From SZUA-265 sp965651905 (GTDB lineage Bacteria; Myxococcota_A; Polyangia; Polyangiales; Polyangiaceae), in assembly GCA_965651905.1 (NCBI GenBank), contig CBFGUG010000023.1, forward strand, positions 36,725 through 100,724: a stretch of DNA of 64,000 bases, in the 5' to 3' direction. Both the position numbers and the translations under genes were made by a program. This document shows positions 1 through 7,914 of this stretch, one piece after another. Below the pieces are notes generated by a model. The model did no database searches. It had not been told where the DNA came from and worked only from the letters and a program-made list of their open reading frames with translations. Numbering within the stretch: position 1 is the first letter of the stretch; each line of letters begins with the position of its first letter.

Positions 1-2
1 CG

Positions 3-422
3 CACGCCGAGGCGTTGGCCGCCGCGAGGCAACATCACACGGGCAAGGTGGTGCTCATCGGCAAGAGCATGGGAGGCCGCGTCGGCTGCCATTTGTCGCT
101 GGAGCAACCAGTGGATGCCCTCGTGTGCCTGGGGTACCCACTCAAGGGCATGAGCAAGACCGCAGGACTGCGCAACGAGATCTTGGAAAAGTTGCGTACG
201 CCGATCCTGTTCGTTCAAGGCACGAGGGACAGTTTGTGTCCTCTTGATCTACTCCAGAAGGTCCGCGAGAAGATGACCGCGGTAAACGAACTGTTCGTCG
301 TCGAGAGCGGTAACCATTCCCTCGAGTGCACGAAGCGGCACTTGGCAGAAGTGGGCAAGACCCAAGCGCAAGTCGAGTCCGAAGTGTTCTCCCGCATCGA
401 ACGTTTCATCGCGCACGTCTGA
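3..422 (+). CDS. alpha/beta hydrolase, C-terminal part (truncated by the window edge)
   Basis: The reading frame is open to the left edge, so the N-terminal part of the gene lies outside the window. The visible 139 residues carry the features of a serine alpha/beta hydrolase of the dienelactone hydrolase/Tex30-KANL3 type. These are a nucleophile elbow GKSMGGR (about residues 20-26 of the visible part), a C-terminal strand PILFVQGTRD with the probable catalytic Asp, and ESGNHSLE with the probable catalytic His. A TTG codon at 15 is unlikely to be the start because the elbow would then lie only 15 residues in, leaving no room for the first strands of the fold. The substrate cannot be told from sequence. 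The fold is confident, the exact role open. Confidence 0.75.
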   Translation, partial: HAEALAAARQHHTGKVVLIGKSMGGRVGCHLSLEQPVDALVCLGYPLKGMSKTAGLRNEILEKLRTPILFVQGTRDSLCPLDLLQKVREKMTAVNELFVVESGNHSLECTKRHLAEVGKTQAQVESEVFSRIERFIAHV

Positions 423-740
423 CGGGGCACGCGTGCTACCGCACGACCGCTCCCGAACCGTGCGCAGGCTTTCAATCAAGAGACGTCGGGCACACTAGGC
501 CTGCTCGATGTTCATTTTTTGCAAGGTGTCCGGGCCGGACGAACTAGCCTCGATTGGGCTGCAAACCCTTCAGGTTGCGGCTGCAAGTTCATCACCCAGC
601 GTCTTTCCAGCTCCGCCGGCCGCGGGAAGTTGGCGGGCCTCAACCGACCCAGCCCGAATAATTCAGCGAAGTGCGAAACGTTTCTGGCGCCTCCGCGGGG
701 CCAGCTTGGCGCGTTTGCACGGGTCGGCTAGAACACCTAC
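423..740. other. intergenic region, no gene seen
   Basis: This is the 318 bp between the hydrolase and the LPMO-like gene. Short open frames cross it in several phases, but none has a convincing start or composition. It presumably holds the promoter of the gene at 741. A TAGAAC hexamer lies just upstream of that ATG, but I could not find a matching -35. Confidence 0.5.
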
Positions 741-1853
741 ATGTCACGCACCAGTACCGCCATTGCGTTCGCTACCTTTGCCATGTCACTCGGCGGCGTC
801 GCCTCTGCGCACGTCGACCTGACCGAGCCGCCGATGCGCGACGGGAACCAGAAGACCGGGCCGTGCGGCGGTCAGATGGCAGGCATGCGAACCGACTACA
901 TGGGCGGTGAAACGATCACGGTCACGTGGAACGAGACGATCAACCACCCTGGTTCCTTCGTGATCAGTCTCGACCCCGATGGGGACGACTTCGACGGGGA
1001 CGGTGACGGCACGGGGGACTTTCCCGCCCACCCGGACGCGATGGGGTCTGGAAACGGGAACGGCGACTTGGTGCTGCTCGAACTCGACGACGACAACATG
1101 ACCCGCACGGTGGAGGTCACGCTCCCAGACATCGACTGCGACAACTGCACGCTGCAGATAATCCAGTTGATGACGGACAAGACACCCAACCAGATGAACC
1201 CCACCAACCACATCTACTTCCGCTGTGCTGACATCACAATCACCAGCTCTGGAGGCGGTGGTGACGATGCACCCGCTGGCATGGGTGGCGGCGGTGGAGT
1301 GGAGCCCGGCGCGGGTGGCGCAGGCGGTGATCCGATGATGGGAGACGACACCCCAGCGCCAGAGGGGATGGGCGGCGGGCTTGGAATGGACGTCGAAGAC
1401 GGCATGCCCGCCGACAACACTGGTGACGACGTCGGCGTCACTCCCGACATGGGTGTGCCCGTCGGCGACCCCGTGGGCGACGATGGCGACACACCAGGTC
1501 AACCTCCCGAAGACACCGAGGGCGCGACGCCTGACGACATGCAACCACAGGCGGACATGGTCGCCCCCCCAGCGGGAGAAGACAGCTCGGGTGCCGATCC
1601 CGCCCCGACAGCAACTGGAACGGGAACTGCTGGCACAGGGGGAACACCAACCACGGGCACCGCCGGGGATACCGCCGGAAGCAGCACGACGATGCCGGGT
1701 GCCGCCCCAGCAGGCGCAGACATGATGTCCAGTGGAGGTTCGGACGATGGCGGCTGCTCGCTGACGGGTTCACCTTCCGCACCCAGTAGCGGATGGGCAA
1801 TCGCGTTGGTCGGTTTTGTCGTTAGCCTGACCGGACTTCGCCGCCGACGCTGA
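741..1853 (+). CDS. secreted LPMO-like copper protein with MYXO-CTERM type tail (SCE4755-like)
   Basis: The signal peptide (residues 1-23, ending VASA) is followed at once by His24, so the mature protein would start with histidine as in lytic polysaccharide monooxygenases. A second candidate copper ligand is His69 in the NHPGSF motif. A late FRCADI motif (about residues 160-165) and cysteines 42, 133, 136 and 162 fit the compact domain, about residues 24-168, seen in myxobacterial LPMO-like proteins. Residues 169-338 are a low-complexity Gly/Asp/Pro/Thr linker. The C-terminus is GGCS (Cys339), then a hydrophobic segment and RRRR, matching the MYXO-CTERM sorting signal for surface anchoring. 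Oxidative polysaccharide cleavage is an inference from the histidine brace; a copper-binding or sensing role is equally possible. Confidence 0.75.
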   Translation: MSRTSTAIAFATFAMSLGGVASAHVDLTEPPMRDGNQKTGPCGGQMAGMRTDYMGGETITVTWNETINHPGSFVISLDPDGDDFDGDGDGTGDFPAHPDAMGSGNGNGDLVLLELDDDNMTRTVEVTLPDIDCDNCTLQIIQLMTDKTPNQMNPTNHIYFRCADITITSSGGGGDDAPAGMGGGGGVEPGAGGAGGDPMMGDDTPAPEGMGGGLGMDVEDGMPADNTGDDVGVTPDMGVPVGDPVGDDGDTPGQPPEDTEGATPDDMQPQADMVAPPAGEDSSGADPAPTATGTGTAGTGGTPTTGTAGDTAGSSTTMPGAAPAGADMMSSGGSDDGGCSLTGSPSAPSSGWAIALVGFVVSLTGLRRRR

Positions 1854-1862
1854 CGTCACCGA

Positions 1863-3041
1863 TCAACGTTTGGTGATCGGCGCGGGTTCCACTTCGGTGG
1901 GACGGGGCGTGACGATGCTCGGTGCGCGTTGCGACAAGGGTTGATCCATCATCACGGCGACCGGGCTGAACTGATCGCTGCTCTCCAGCATGATTTTCAC
2001 GATCATGGTCAGCGGCACGCTGAGCAGCATTCCCATCGGTCCCCAAAGCCAGCCCCAGAACACCAACGAGAGAAACACGATCAGCGTCGACAGCCCGAGC
2101 TTACGCCCAAGCAGCCGCGGTTCGATGATGTTGCCGACGACAGCGTTGACCACGATGTACCCGGTTGCGGTGCCCAAAGCTCCACCAGGTCCGAACTGCA
2201 CGAGCGCGAGCAACACGGGCGGCACCGCCGCGAGTATCGATCCGACGTTGGGAATGTAGTTGAGCAGCAACGCCGTCAGCCCCCACAACACGGGAAAGTC
2301 GACGCCCATCACACCGAGAAAAACGCCGAGCAAGAGGCCCGTGGCCACGCTCAAGTACGTCTTGATCACCACGTACCGCTTTACCTCGGTGACCAGGTTT
2401 GCGAGACGAGTCAAGTCGGCGTGAGGATTGCCGATCGCTCGTCGCAACTTGCGCGGAAGGCTGGCCACTTCGAGCAGAATGAACGCAAGCGTCAGGATGA
2501 TGAGTGCAGTGTCGGATAGGATCGACGCGAATTGGCTGACGAGACGCGCAGCGAGCCCCATCACCTCCGCAGGGTTGAGCATCTGACGCAGGTTTTCCGT
2601 CGAAACCGTGACGCCAAACGCCTCCAAGGTTTCAGTGTACTCCCCCAAGGTCTGATTCAGGAGCGCTTGATAGCGGGGAACGGCAGCGACGAAGGCATTG
2701 ACGGAGCTTCCGAACACCGTTCCCAGCGCCACGAGCGCGATCACGACCGCGCTCAGCACCACCGTCACCGCCAAGAAGGAAGGCCATCGCTTGTGCTGCA
2801 ACCAGATCACGGCAGGCGCGGTCAACGCCGCTAGGAACCCAGCGAAAACCACGGGCACGAGCACTTCCTCAGCAGCCTTGAGCCCCGCCAGCAGCACGAT
2901 CAACGCAGCTATCGTGACCAACATGCGCGTCCCTTTGTTGGACGCGGAGCTGGGGATCATGCTGTAGCGCTCTGAGATGTGCGAGCCATCGCTGGTCTGA
3001 AAGCTGCTTGGCGGTCCACCGCGATTATTCGGTCCCCTCAT
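1863..3041 (-). CDS. AI-2E family transporter (PerM/YdiK-like membrane permease)
   Basis: The 392-residue protein has about eight hydrophobic segments in the usual order of the AI-2E exporter family: two near the N-terminus (about 40-100), a long periplasmic/amphipathic section, and a cluster after residue 200. The family signature is visible in WGLTALLLNYIPNVGS and in the later GNIIEPRLLGRKLGLS. The start is set by the overlap ATGA with the upstream heme monooxygenase gene (3038-3041), which suggests translational coupling. Family members export various small molecules or ions, and the autoinducer-2 name is historical. The natural substrate is unknown. The first 38 residues are polar and could be shorter if Met27 is used. 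Confidence 0.85.
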   Translation of the reverse strand: MRGPNNRGGPPSSFQTSDGSHISERYSMIPSSASNKGTRMLVTIAALIVLLAGLKAAEEVLVPVVFAGFLAALTAPAVIWLQHKRWPSFLAVTVVLSAVVIALVALGTVFGSSVNAFVAAVPRYQALLNQTLGEYTETLEAFGVTVSTENLRQMLNPAEVMGLAARLVSQFASILSDTALIILTLAFILLEVASLPRKLRRAIGNPHADLTRLANLVTEVKRYVVIKTYLSVATGLLLGVFLGVMGVDFPVLWGLTALLLNYIPNVGSILAAVPPVLLALVQFGPGGALGTATGYIVVNAVVGNIIEPRLLGRKLGLSTLIVFLSLVFWGWLWGPMGMLLSVPLTMIVKIMLESSDQFSPVAVMMDQPLSQRAPSIVTPRPTEVEPAPITKR

Positions 3042-3418
3042 TCACGCTCGATAGGCTGCGCCTGGCTGGCATCGTCGGTACTCGAAAAGACCTCGTGCAC
3101 TTCGAGCACGTTCGGACCACGAAACATTTCCTTCGGCGGACGGTTCTGGTGCGCCTCAGCGAACGAGGCGCTCTTCGTCCACGCTTCGAAGTCTGCAAAG
3201 CTGCGCCACCAAGTCTTCACCTCGTAGTAGCCCTCGGCGTCTGGGTTCGGCACGAATCGTCCCGTCTCGTGGTCGAACCTGACTGGAGTCGGTCGGTGCA
3301 CCTCGTTGCGGATGAACCCGGGCGCCTGATCGACGAGGTGCCGCCGTTTCGAGAAACGCTCTTCGAAGTCCGCTTCGTGCCCTTCGGCAACGGGGATCCG
3401 ATTCGTAACCACAACCAT
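3038..3418 (-). CDS. antibiotic biosynthesis monooxygenase domain protein, IsdG/HmoA-like heme oxygenase
   Basis: This 126-residue single-domain ferredoxin-like fold protein matches the ABM family. The three residues that define IsdG-type heme-degrading monooxygenases are all present with the right spacing: Asn6 (VTNRIPV), Trp80 and His90 (the segment FEAWTKSASFAEAH, with ten residues from Trp to His as in IsdG/IsdI). I infer oxidative heme cleavage releasing iron. I start at ATG 3418, preceded by AGGG about eight bases upstream. The frame stays open further upstream, but the translation there has no domain character. It overlaps the AI-2E transporter start by four bases, so the two are probably one operon. 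Confidence 0.75.
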   Translation of the reverse strand: MVVVTNRIPVAEGHEADFEERFSKRRHLVDQAPGFIRNEVHRPTPVRFDHETGRFVPNPDAEGYYEVKTWWRSFADFEAWTKSASFAEAHQNRPPKEMFRGPNVLEVHEVFSSTDDASQAQPIERE

Positions 3419-3820
3419 GGTAATTGCCCTGAGACGCTCAACCCCGCGTTCGACTCGCGGTCGCACCATGTTGGCGACTTTCATCCTACAGGGCAAGCCA
3501 GTGTCGGGTGTTGGAAGCCTGGGTTGTCCACACGTTCTGCTACGAACACCACGCACGGCAGCCACGATTTGTCGAAAAAGAGAAACATTATCTACGAGTT
3601 GCCAGCCATCATGCTGAAGCGCGGGCGGACCGGCGAGTGAAACGCCACGTGGATTCGACCCACGCACCGCGGCTCCCATCAGCGAGCCAACCTGGACGTT
3701 CTGCAAAACGGCGTACGGATTCGGTTCGGCGCGGAACCGTTCGAACAGCCGAGCCTCGTTGATGGACGGCAACGGACTCTCGATCTGCTAGCGTCAGTAG
3801 TCGGCGGGGAGAGGGGACCA
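3419..3820. other. divergent intergenic region, no gene seen
   Basis: These 402 bp separate the leftward heme monooxygenase operon from the rightward small gene at 3821 and should hold both promoters. Open frames on either strand across it have Arg/Ser-rich shadow composition and no plausible start. I see no strong hairpin or repeat. Confidence 0.5.
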
Positions 3821-4213
3821 GTGAACCAAGAATCCAGACTAACGAGCGTCCATTTGGGTGACGACAGCGGCGACGTACACGGTACGAGCGTTGCGCCATC
3901 CGCTTCAACGGGTCGAACGCCCCTGAGGAACGGAGAGGCCGAAGCACCTCGTTCAGGTGCCGACAGCGCCAAGGTAAAGCGATCGAACGAGAGCGGGACA
4001 CTCGAACGCGTCCGAGGGGACGGCGATGACACTGGGTCGGTGGTCGTTCGCAAGAACCACCGCATCGCAAGCAAGGTCGATCAAGCACGGCGTCTAGTCG
4101 ATACACTCCCGCAGGATGATCGTCGAGCCCGGCTGCTTCACGCCGCGAGTGTGCGTCGCGACGAAGTCGTGTTGGATGCGCTGCTGCAAGAACTCGGCGA
4201 TCACGACGTCTAG
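3821..4213 (+). CDS. small hypothetical protein with helical C-terminus
   Basis: The GTG start is preceded by a very good Shine-Dalgarno stretch (GGGAGAGGGG, six bases upstream). The product is 130 residues. The first 75 are polar and look disordered. Residues about 78-126 are an amphipathic helical region rich in Arg/Asp/Leu (for example VDQARRLVDTLPQDD and LLQELGDHDV). No signal peptide, membrane segment or known motif was recognised. It lies 78 bp upstream of the HAD phosphatase on the same strand and may be cotranscribed. An open frame on the opposite strand overlaps it, but that translation is Arg/Ser-rich, typical of a shadow. Confidence 0.5.
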   Translation: MNQESRLTSVHLGDDSGDVHGTSVAPSASTGRTPLRNGEAEAPRSGADSAKVKRSNESGTLERVRGDGDDTGSVVVRKNHRIASKVDQARRLVDTLPQDDRRARLLHAASVRRDEVVLDALLQELGDHDV

Positions 4214-4291
4214 CTCAGGTTAGCGACGCTATTTCGCGCACGCGGCTGAAGTCGGCTGTGCTTCCATGCGTCGGGCGTTATACCCGCGACC

Positions 4292-4951
4292 ATGCTGAAG
4301 TATCGACCCAGCGCCGTAATCTTCGACCTCGACGGCGTGCTGCTCGACACCGAGCCGCTGTACACCGAAGCCACGTCTGCGGTCGTGTCACGGTACGGAA
4401 AACAATTCAGTTGGGAACTCAAGCGCCAAACGATGGGGACCGACCCGGTGAGTGGTGCGCAACTGGTGATCGACGCACTGACGCTCCCGTTGACCGCGGA
4501 CGAGTACCTCACGCAGCGTAATACGCTGCTGCGCGACTTGTTTCGGAACGCGCCGGCCATGCCCGGCGTCGAAGGCTGGCTCTCGGAGCTACGCGCACTG
4601 GGGCTCCCCGTGGCTGTCGGCACCAGCAGCATCTCGGAGCTGTGTGCGATCAAATGGGCAGCCCATCCGTGGCTGAGCCAGCTAGATCCCAAGGTTTGCG
4701 GCGACGACCCAGCGGTGACCGCGCGTAAACCGGCGCCAGACATCTTTCTGGTTGCCGCCCAACGACTAGGCGTCGCCCCCGCAGATTGCGTGGTCTTCGA
4801 AGACTCGCAAGCAGGGGTTCGCGCAGCCAAGAGTGCTGGGATGCAAGTCATCGCGCTGGAAGATCCGACAGGAGATCAGAGCCATCTCGACGAAGCCGAC
4901 CTGATTGTCAGCGGCTACGCAGGCCTGAGTGCCAGTACGCTTCTGTGGTGA
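4292..4951 (+). CDS. HAD-superfamily hydrolase (beta-phosphoglucomutase/HDHD1-like, subclass IA)
   Basis: The protein has 219 residues with all four HAD motifs. Motif I is FDLDGVLLDTEP (nucleophile Asp12, acid/base Asp14), motif II is the VGTSS loop, motif III is the Lys in ARKPAPDIF, and motif IV is VFEDSQAGVRAA. The helical cap inserted after motif I places it in subclass IA. Closest in pattern are pseudouridine-5'-phosphatase (HDHD1) and beta-phosphoglucomutase-like phosphatases. It should be a cytosolic phosphatase or phosphomutase on a small phosphorylated metabolite, but the substrate cannot be named. Confidence 0.85.
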   Translation: MLKYRPSAVIFDLDGVLLDTEPLYTEATSAVVSRYGKQFSWELKRQTMGTDPVSGAQLVIDALTLPLTADEYLTQRNTLLRDLFRNAPAMPGVEGWLSELRALGLPVAVGTSSISELCAIKWAAHPWLSQLDPKVCGDDPAVTARKPAPDIFLVAAQRLGVAPADCVVFEDSQAGVRAAKSAGMQVIALEDPTGDQSHLDEADLIVSGYAGLSASTLLW

Positions 4952-5024
4952 GTGTTGGTCTCATTTCATACTGAGAAGGCCCGCCGCTCTGGGCGCGCGG
5001 TCCATCCGACATGGAAAGCAGCGA

Positions 5025-6572
5025 TCAGCCATTGGGCGGTTCGAGCCGCGGCACCTGCGAGCGAGCCTCCTCGAGCCACTGAAAGAACAGCCCTAGTTGC
5101 CCTCGCTGGCTCGCGGGCATGTACTCGAAGTTCCGTCCGCGGTCGATGATCTCCCAAAAGTCTTTGCTCTTGACCCTCTCGAGCTGCACGCGCAAGCGAC
5201 GGATGTCGACGTCCGTGTCTTCGCGCATGTCGGCCGCTATGGTCCGGGCCTTGGCGGCTTCGCCCTTCTCCAAGTAGTAGCAGGCCAACTTGACCTGGGC
5301 CTTGCGTACTCCAATCAGCGCCTTCTCCTCTGGTCGATCGAGGTCGAGAAACTCCGCGAGCATCGCGTCAGCCTTTTCGAACCCGATGGCGTGAGCCACC
5401 TCACACAACGTCGAAACGTCGTACGCGACAGTTTCGCTGATGAAAGGCAGCTGGTGTCCATAGCTCACGTGGCCGTAATACTTCATGTAGCCGACCCCCT
5501 CGAGAGCCGCTTCAGCCTCGCCCGAGCGCATCGTGACCTCTACCAGCTTGCGGTACTGATTGAGCACGTTGTAAGCCGTACGTACGTCCTTGGCGTTAAT
5601 CGTCGTGCGCAAGTACGAGTTCATGTAACGAAACACCAAGCGCAGCAGCTCATGGTCACCTCGCGCCAGCGCCGCCTCACCCAGGTACCGCGTGTCGATG
5701 GCGATCAAGTAGTTGATGTCACGCATGCTCGCGAGCGCCTCGTTGTAAATGCCGAGGTACTGCCGCATCACCTTCCACTCGACCCAAGTGTGACGACGCT
5801 CGAGATCGCCTAGTGACTCGGCGTCCATCGCCACGAAGTCGGGGTTCGTCGCGATGCTGGGACCGATGGCGAACCAATCTTTGGATGCTTCGTGCTTGCG
5901 ACCGATGTAACTGACGGCAAAGTCCTTCAGCGCGTCCACTGCGCCGCTCGCGATGATCTTGTCCTTGCCGGAAATCGAGTTACTCGTGATGTCCGTGAGC
6001 TCCTCCAAACACTGCAGTACGCGCAACTGCCCCTCGTCGTTCTCGCGCCCCAAAGCGCCCGTCTCCGCCCGTTTGCGAACGCGCTCGATGATGTTGATCG
6101 GTTCCAGGAACCAGAACACGTAGCCGAAGTACGGGCCCATCATCGCCAGGCCTATGGTGCTCGCCACCAACATCGCCAACAAGGCTGTGCTCGGCACGTG
6201 ATCCTCGGACAGGGACGGCGCCAACCACACCCCGTACACGCAGACCACGATGTAATACGCCATCACGACTAGGTTGAGGCGATCGCGGAAGAACATCTTC
6301 GTCACGCCCGTATAACGATCGGCGGACAACTGGACGATGATGGAGACCACGGTGATCACGATCCCGAATACCGCAGCGATCAACCCAGACAGCGAGCTGA
6401 TGGCGTCCCCAATCGAGCCCGCGTCGAATGCGGCGTAGCGCTGAAACGGAGAACCTGCCTGTTCCCGCAGATCCCACCAATACAAGGACCAGAACAACGC
6501 CAGCGCCAACGCCGCGAGCATCGACACCTGCCACAGCCAACGACGCGCAAAAGTCCAAGCCGACTCAGCCAT
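5025..6572 (-). CDS. DUF2254-like integral membrane protein
   Basis: The ATG at 6572 gives 515 residues. The frame is open further upstream, but that extension is Arg/Cys-rich and implausible. The N-terminal third has about four membrane segments. The sequence GIVITVVSIIVQLSADRY, followed by a conserved polar turn and FFRDRLN, is the pattern I associate with DUF2254 membrane proteins. The remaining about 330 residues are soluble and mostly helical, possibly repeat-like, and would lie in the cytoplasm. The function is unknown. It is convergent with the HAD gene and transcribed away from the methyltransferase at 6697-7755, with no clear operon partner. Confidence 0.6.
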   Translation of the reverse strand: MAESAWTFARRWLWQVSMLAALALALFWSLYWWDLREQAGSPFQRYAAFDAGSIGDAISSLSGLIAAVFGIVITVVSIIVQLSADRYTGVTKMFFRDRLNLVVMAYYIVVCVYGVWLAPSLSEDHVPSTALLAMLVASTIGLAMMGPYFGYVFWFLEPINIIERVRKRAETGALGRENDEGQLRVLQCLEELTDITSNSISGKDKIIASGAVDALKDFAVSYIGRKHEASKDWFAIGPSIATNPDFVAMDAESLGDLERRHTWVEWKVMRQYLGIYNEALASMRDINYLIAIDTRYLGEAALARGDHELLRLVFRYMNSYLRTTINAKDVRTAYNVLNQYRKLVEVTMRSGEAEAALEGVGYMKYYGHVSYGHQLPFISETVAYDVSTLCEVAHAIGFEKADAMLAEFLDLDRPEEKALIGVRKAQVKLACYYLEKGEAAKARTIAADMREDTDVDIRRLRVQLERVKSKDFWEIIDRGRNFEYMPASQRGQLGLFFQWLEEARSQVPRLEPPNG

Positions 6573-6696
6573 ACGCGCACCGACTGTACACCGAGAAACG
6601 GCGCCCGCGCACCTTCGCTGCACGCGGTCGCATGCTGTTTCCGCTGCGATGGAAGCCCATGGAGACAGCGCACCAGGCGCGACGTACGGGGGCGCG

Positions 6697-7755
6697 TCAA
6701 CAAGCGCCAGCAGAACGCCCCAGCAGCGTCATCACCTCCAAGTGTTCGGTGTGGACGAACATGTCGCACAATGCCACCTGCAAGGGTCGGTACCCCGCCG
6801 CGCAGAGCATCTGCAGATCGCGTCGCAGCCCTCGGTTCGAGCAAGAAAAAAGCACGACGAAGTGGGGGCGAATCTGCTCGATGATGGCAGCCGCGTGACC
6901 CATGCCCGCCCGAGGGGGGTCGATCAGCAGCACGTCTGCCGAACGTATCACCTGCGCCGCATCCCCAGCGACGAACTCTCCAGCCCCCAAACCCTGTTCG
7001 CGAGCGGCTTGGCACAGCGCATCGATCGCATACACGTCTCGCTCGACGCCCCACCCTCGCTGTCCACAGGCCAGAAGTGGTAGCGACAAGTTACCGCTAC
7101 CGCAGTACACATCACCGAATCCGTCGCTCCCCAGAGCGTCCAGCCACGCTCGTAGGGTTTGAATCATGCGGGCGTTCAGGCCCGCATTGACCTGGCGAAA
7201 GGACCCGAGGGGAACGTAAGTGTAGACGCTCGGGACAATCTCGAAGCGCTGCCGCGGTGGCGCACAGCTGCCTCGGATCCAACACTCGAACCCAGGCGGC
7301 GGGTCGCGACGTAATTCGTTCTGCAACGACGTGCCACCGTCCGCAGCCCTTGGAGCATGTGCTGCAGCGGCGATCTCCAGCCCAGCCGAGCCGTCCAGGT
7401 CAGCCTCGCGCAGTTCGATGTGCGAGTAGCCGTGCAGCAGCCGCCCATGGCGCGACGCCCAGTCTTCGAAACGCGTGATCGCTTCGCTCAGTGAAGGAGA
7501 AAGCACCACGCAGCCCTTGATCTTGTGCTCGTTGAAGAAGCGCGGAACGCCGTGGTCCAGGCGCATGCGAACACGATTGCGATACCCTTCCGCCCGTGGC
7601 GACGCCACCCACTGCACGTCGAGAGGCGGCTGCGAACTCTCTCTAAAAGTCTCCAGAACTCGCGCTGTCTTCAGCTCTCGCTGCGCGCCGAGCGACGACT
7701 CGATCAGCGGACACCCGCCGCACGCCTGCGCCACAGCACACGTTTGCCGCGCCAT
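6697..7755 (-). CDS. class I SAM-dependent RNA methyltransferase, RlmC/RlmD/TrmA family (23S rRNA m5U type)
   Basis: Near the N-terminus, CAVAQACGGCPL gives three of the cysteines that hold the Fe-S cluster in RlmC/RlmD enzymes. Later come GSFRQVNAGLN, the SAM-binding strand DVYCGSGNLSLP, the catalytic-loop motif DPPRAG, FSCSNRGLRRDL containing the probable nucleophilic Cys (the family norm is SCNP), and the terminal HTEHLEVMTLL motif with the base Glu. The length of 352 residues is short for RlmD because the TRAM domain is missing. I used ATG 7755, which starts six residues before the cysteine cluster; TTG 7773 is an alternative. The target uridine cannot be assigned. Confidence 0.8.
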   Translation of the reverse strand: MARQTCAVAQACGGCPLIESSLGAQRELKTARVLETFRESSQPPLDVQWVASPRAEGYRNRVRMRLDHGVPRFFNEHKIKGCVVLSPSLSEAITRFEDWASRHGRLLHGYSHIELREADLDGSAGLEIAAAAHAPRAADGGTSLQNELRRDPPPGFECWIRGSCAPPRQRFEIVPSVYTYVPLGSFRQVNAGLNARMIQTLRAWLDALGSDGFGDVYCGSGNLSLPLLACGQRGWGVERDVYAIDALCQAAREQGLGAGEFVAGDAAQVIRSADVLLIDPPRAGMGHAAAIIEQIRPHFVVLFSCSNRGLRRDLQMLCAAGYRPLQVALCDMFVHTEHLEVMTLLGRSAGAC

Positions 7756-7914
7756 GCGCCCAGCATACACCAAGGAGCTGTGGTTCGAAGTGCCCAGCTG
7801 ACATCGTCAAGAGAGCCCCCGGCAGCCCGCGGCTAGAGTCTCCCGTCGCCAGCGTGGCGAGGCAAGCAGGCCTGCGTTGGTCTGCTGCGTACGCGCCAAG
7901 GCGCCCTGGCTTCG

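Noticed and set aside
3419..3772. 118-codon upstream extension of the heme monooxygenase frame
   Set aside because: The ABM domain is complete from ATG 3418, which has a ribosome site; the extension is Arg/Pro-rich and unlike any domain.
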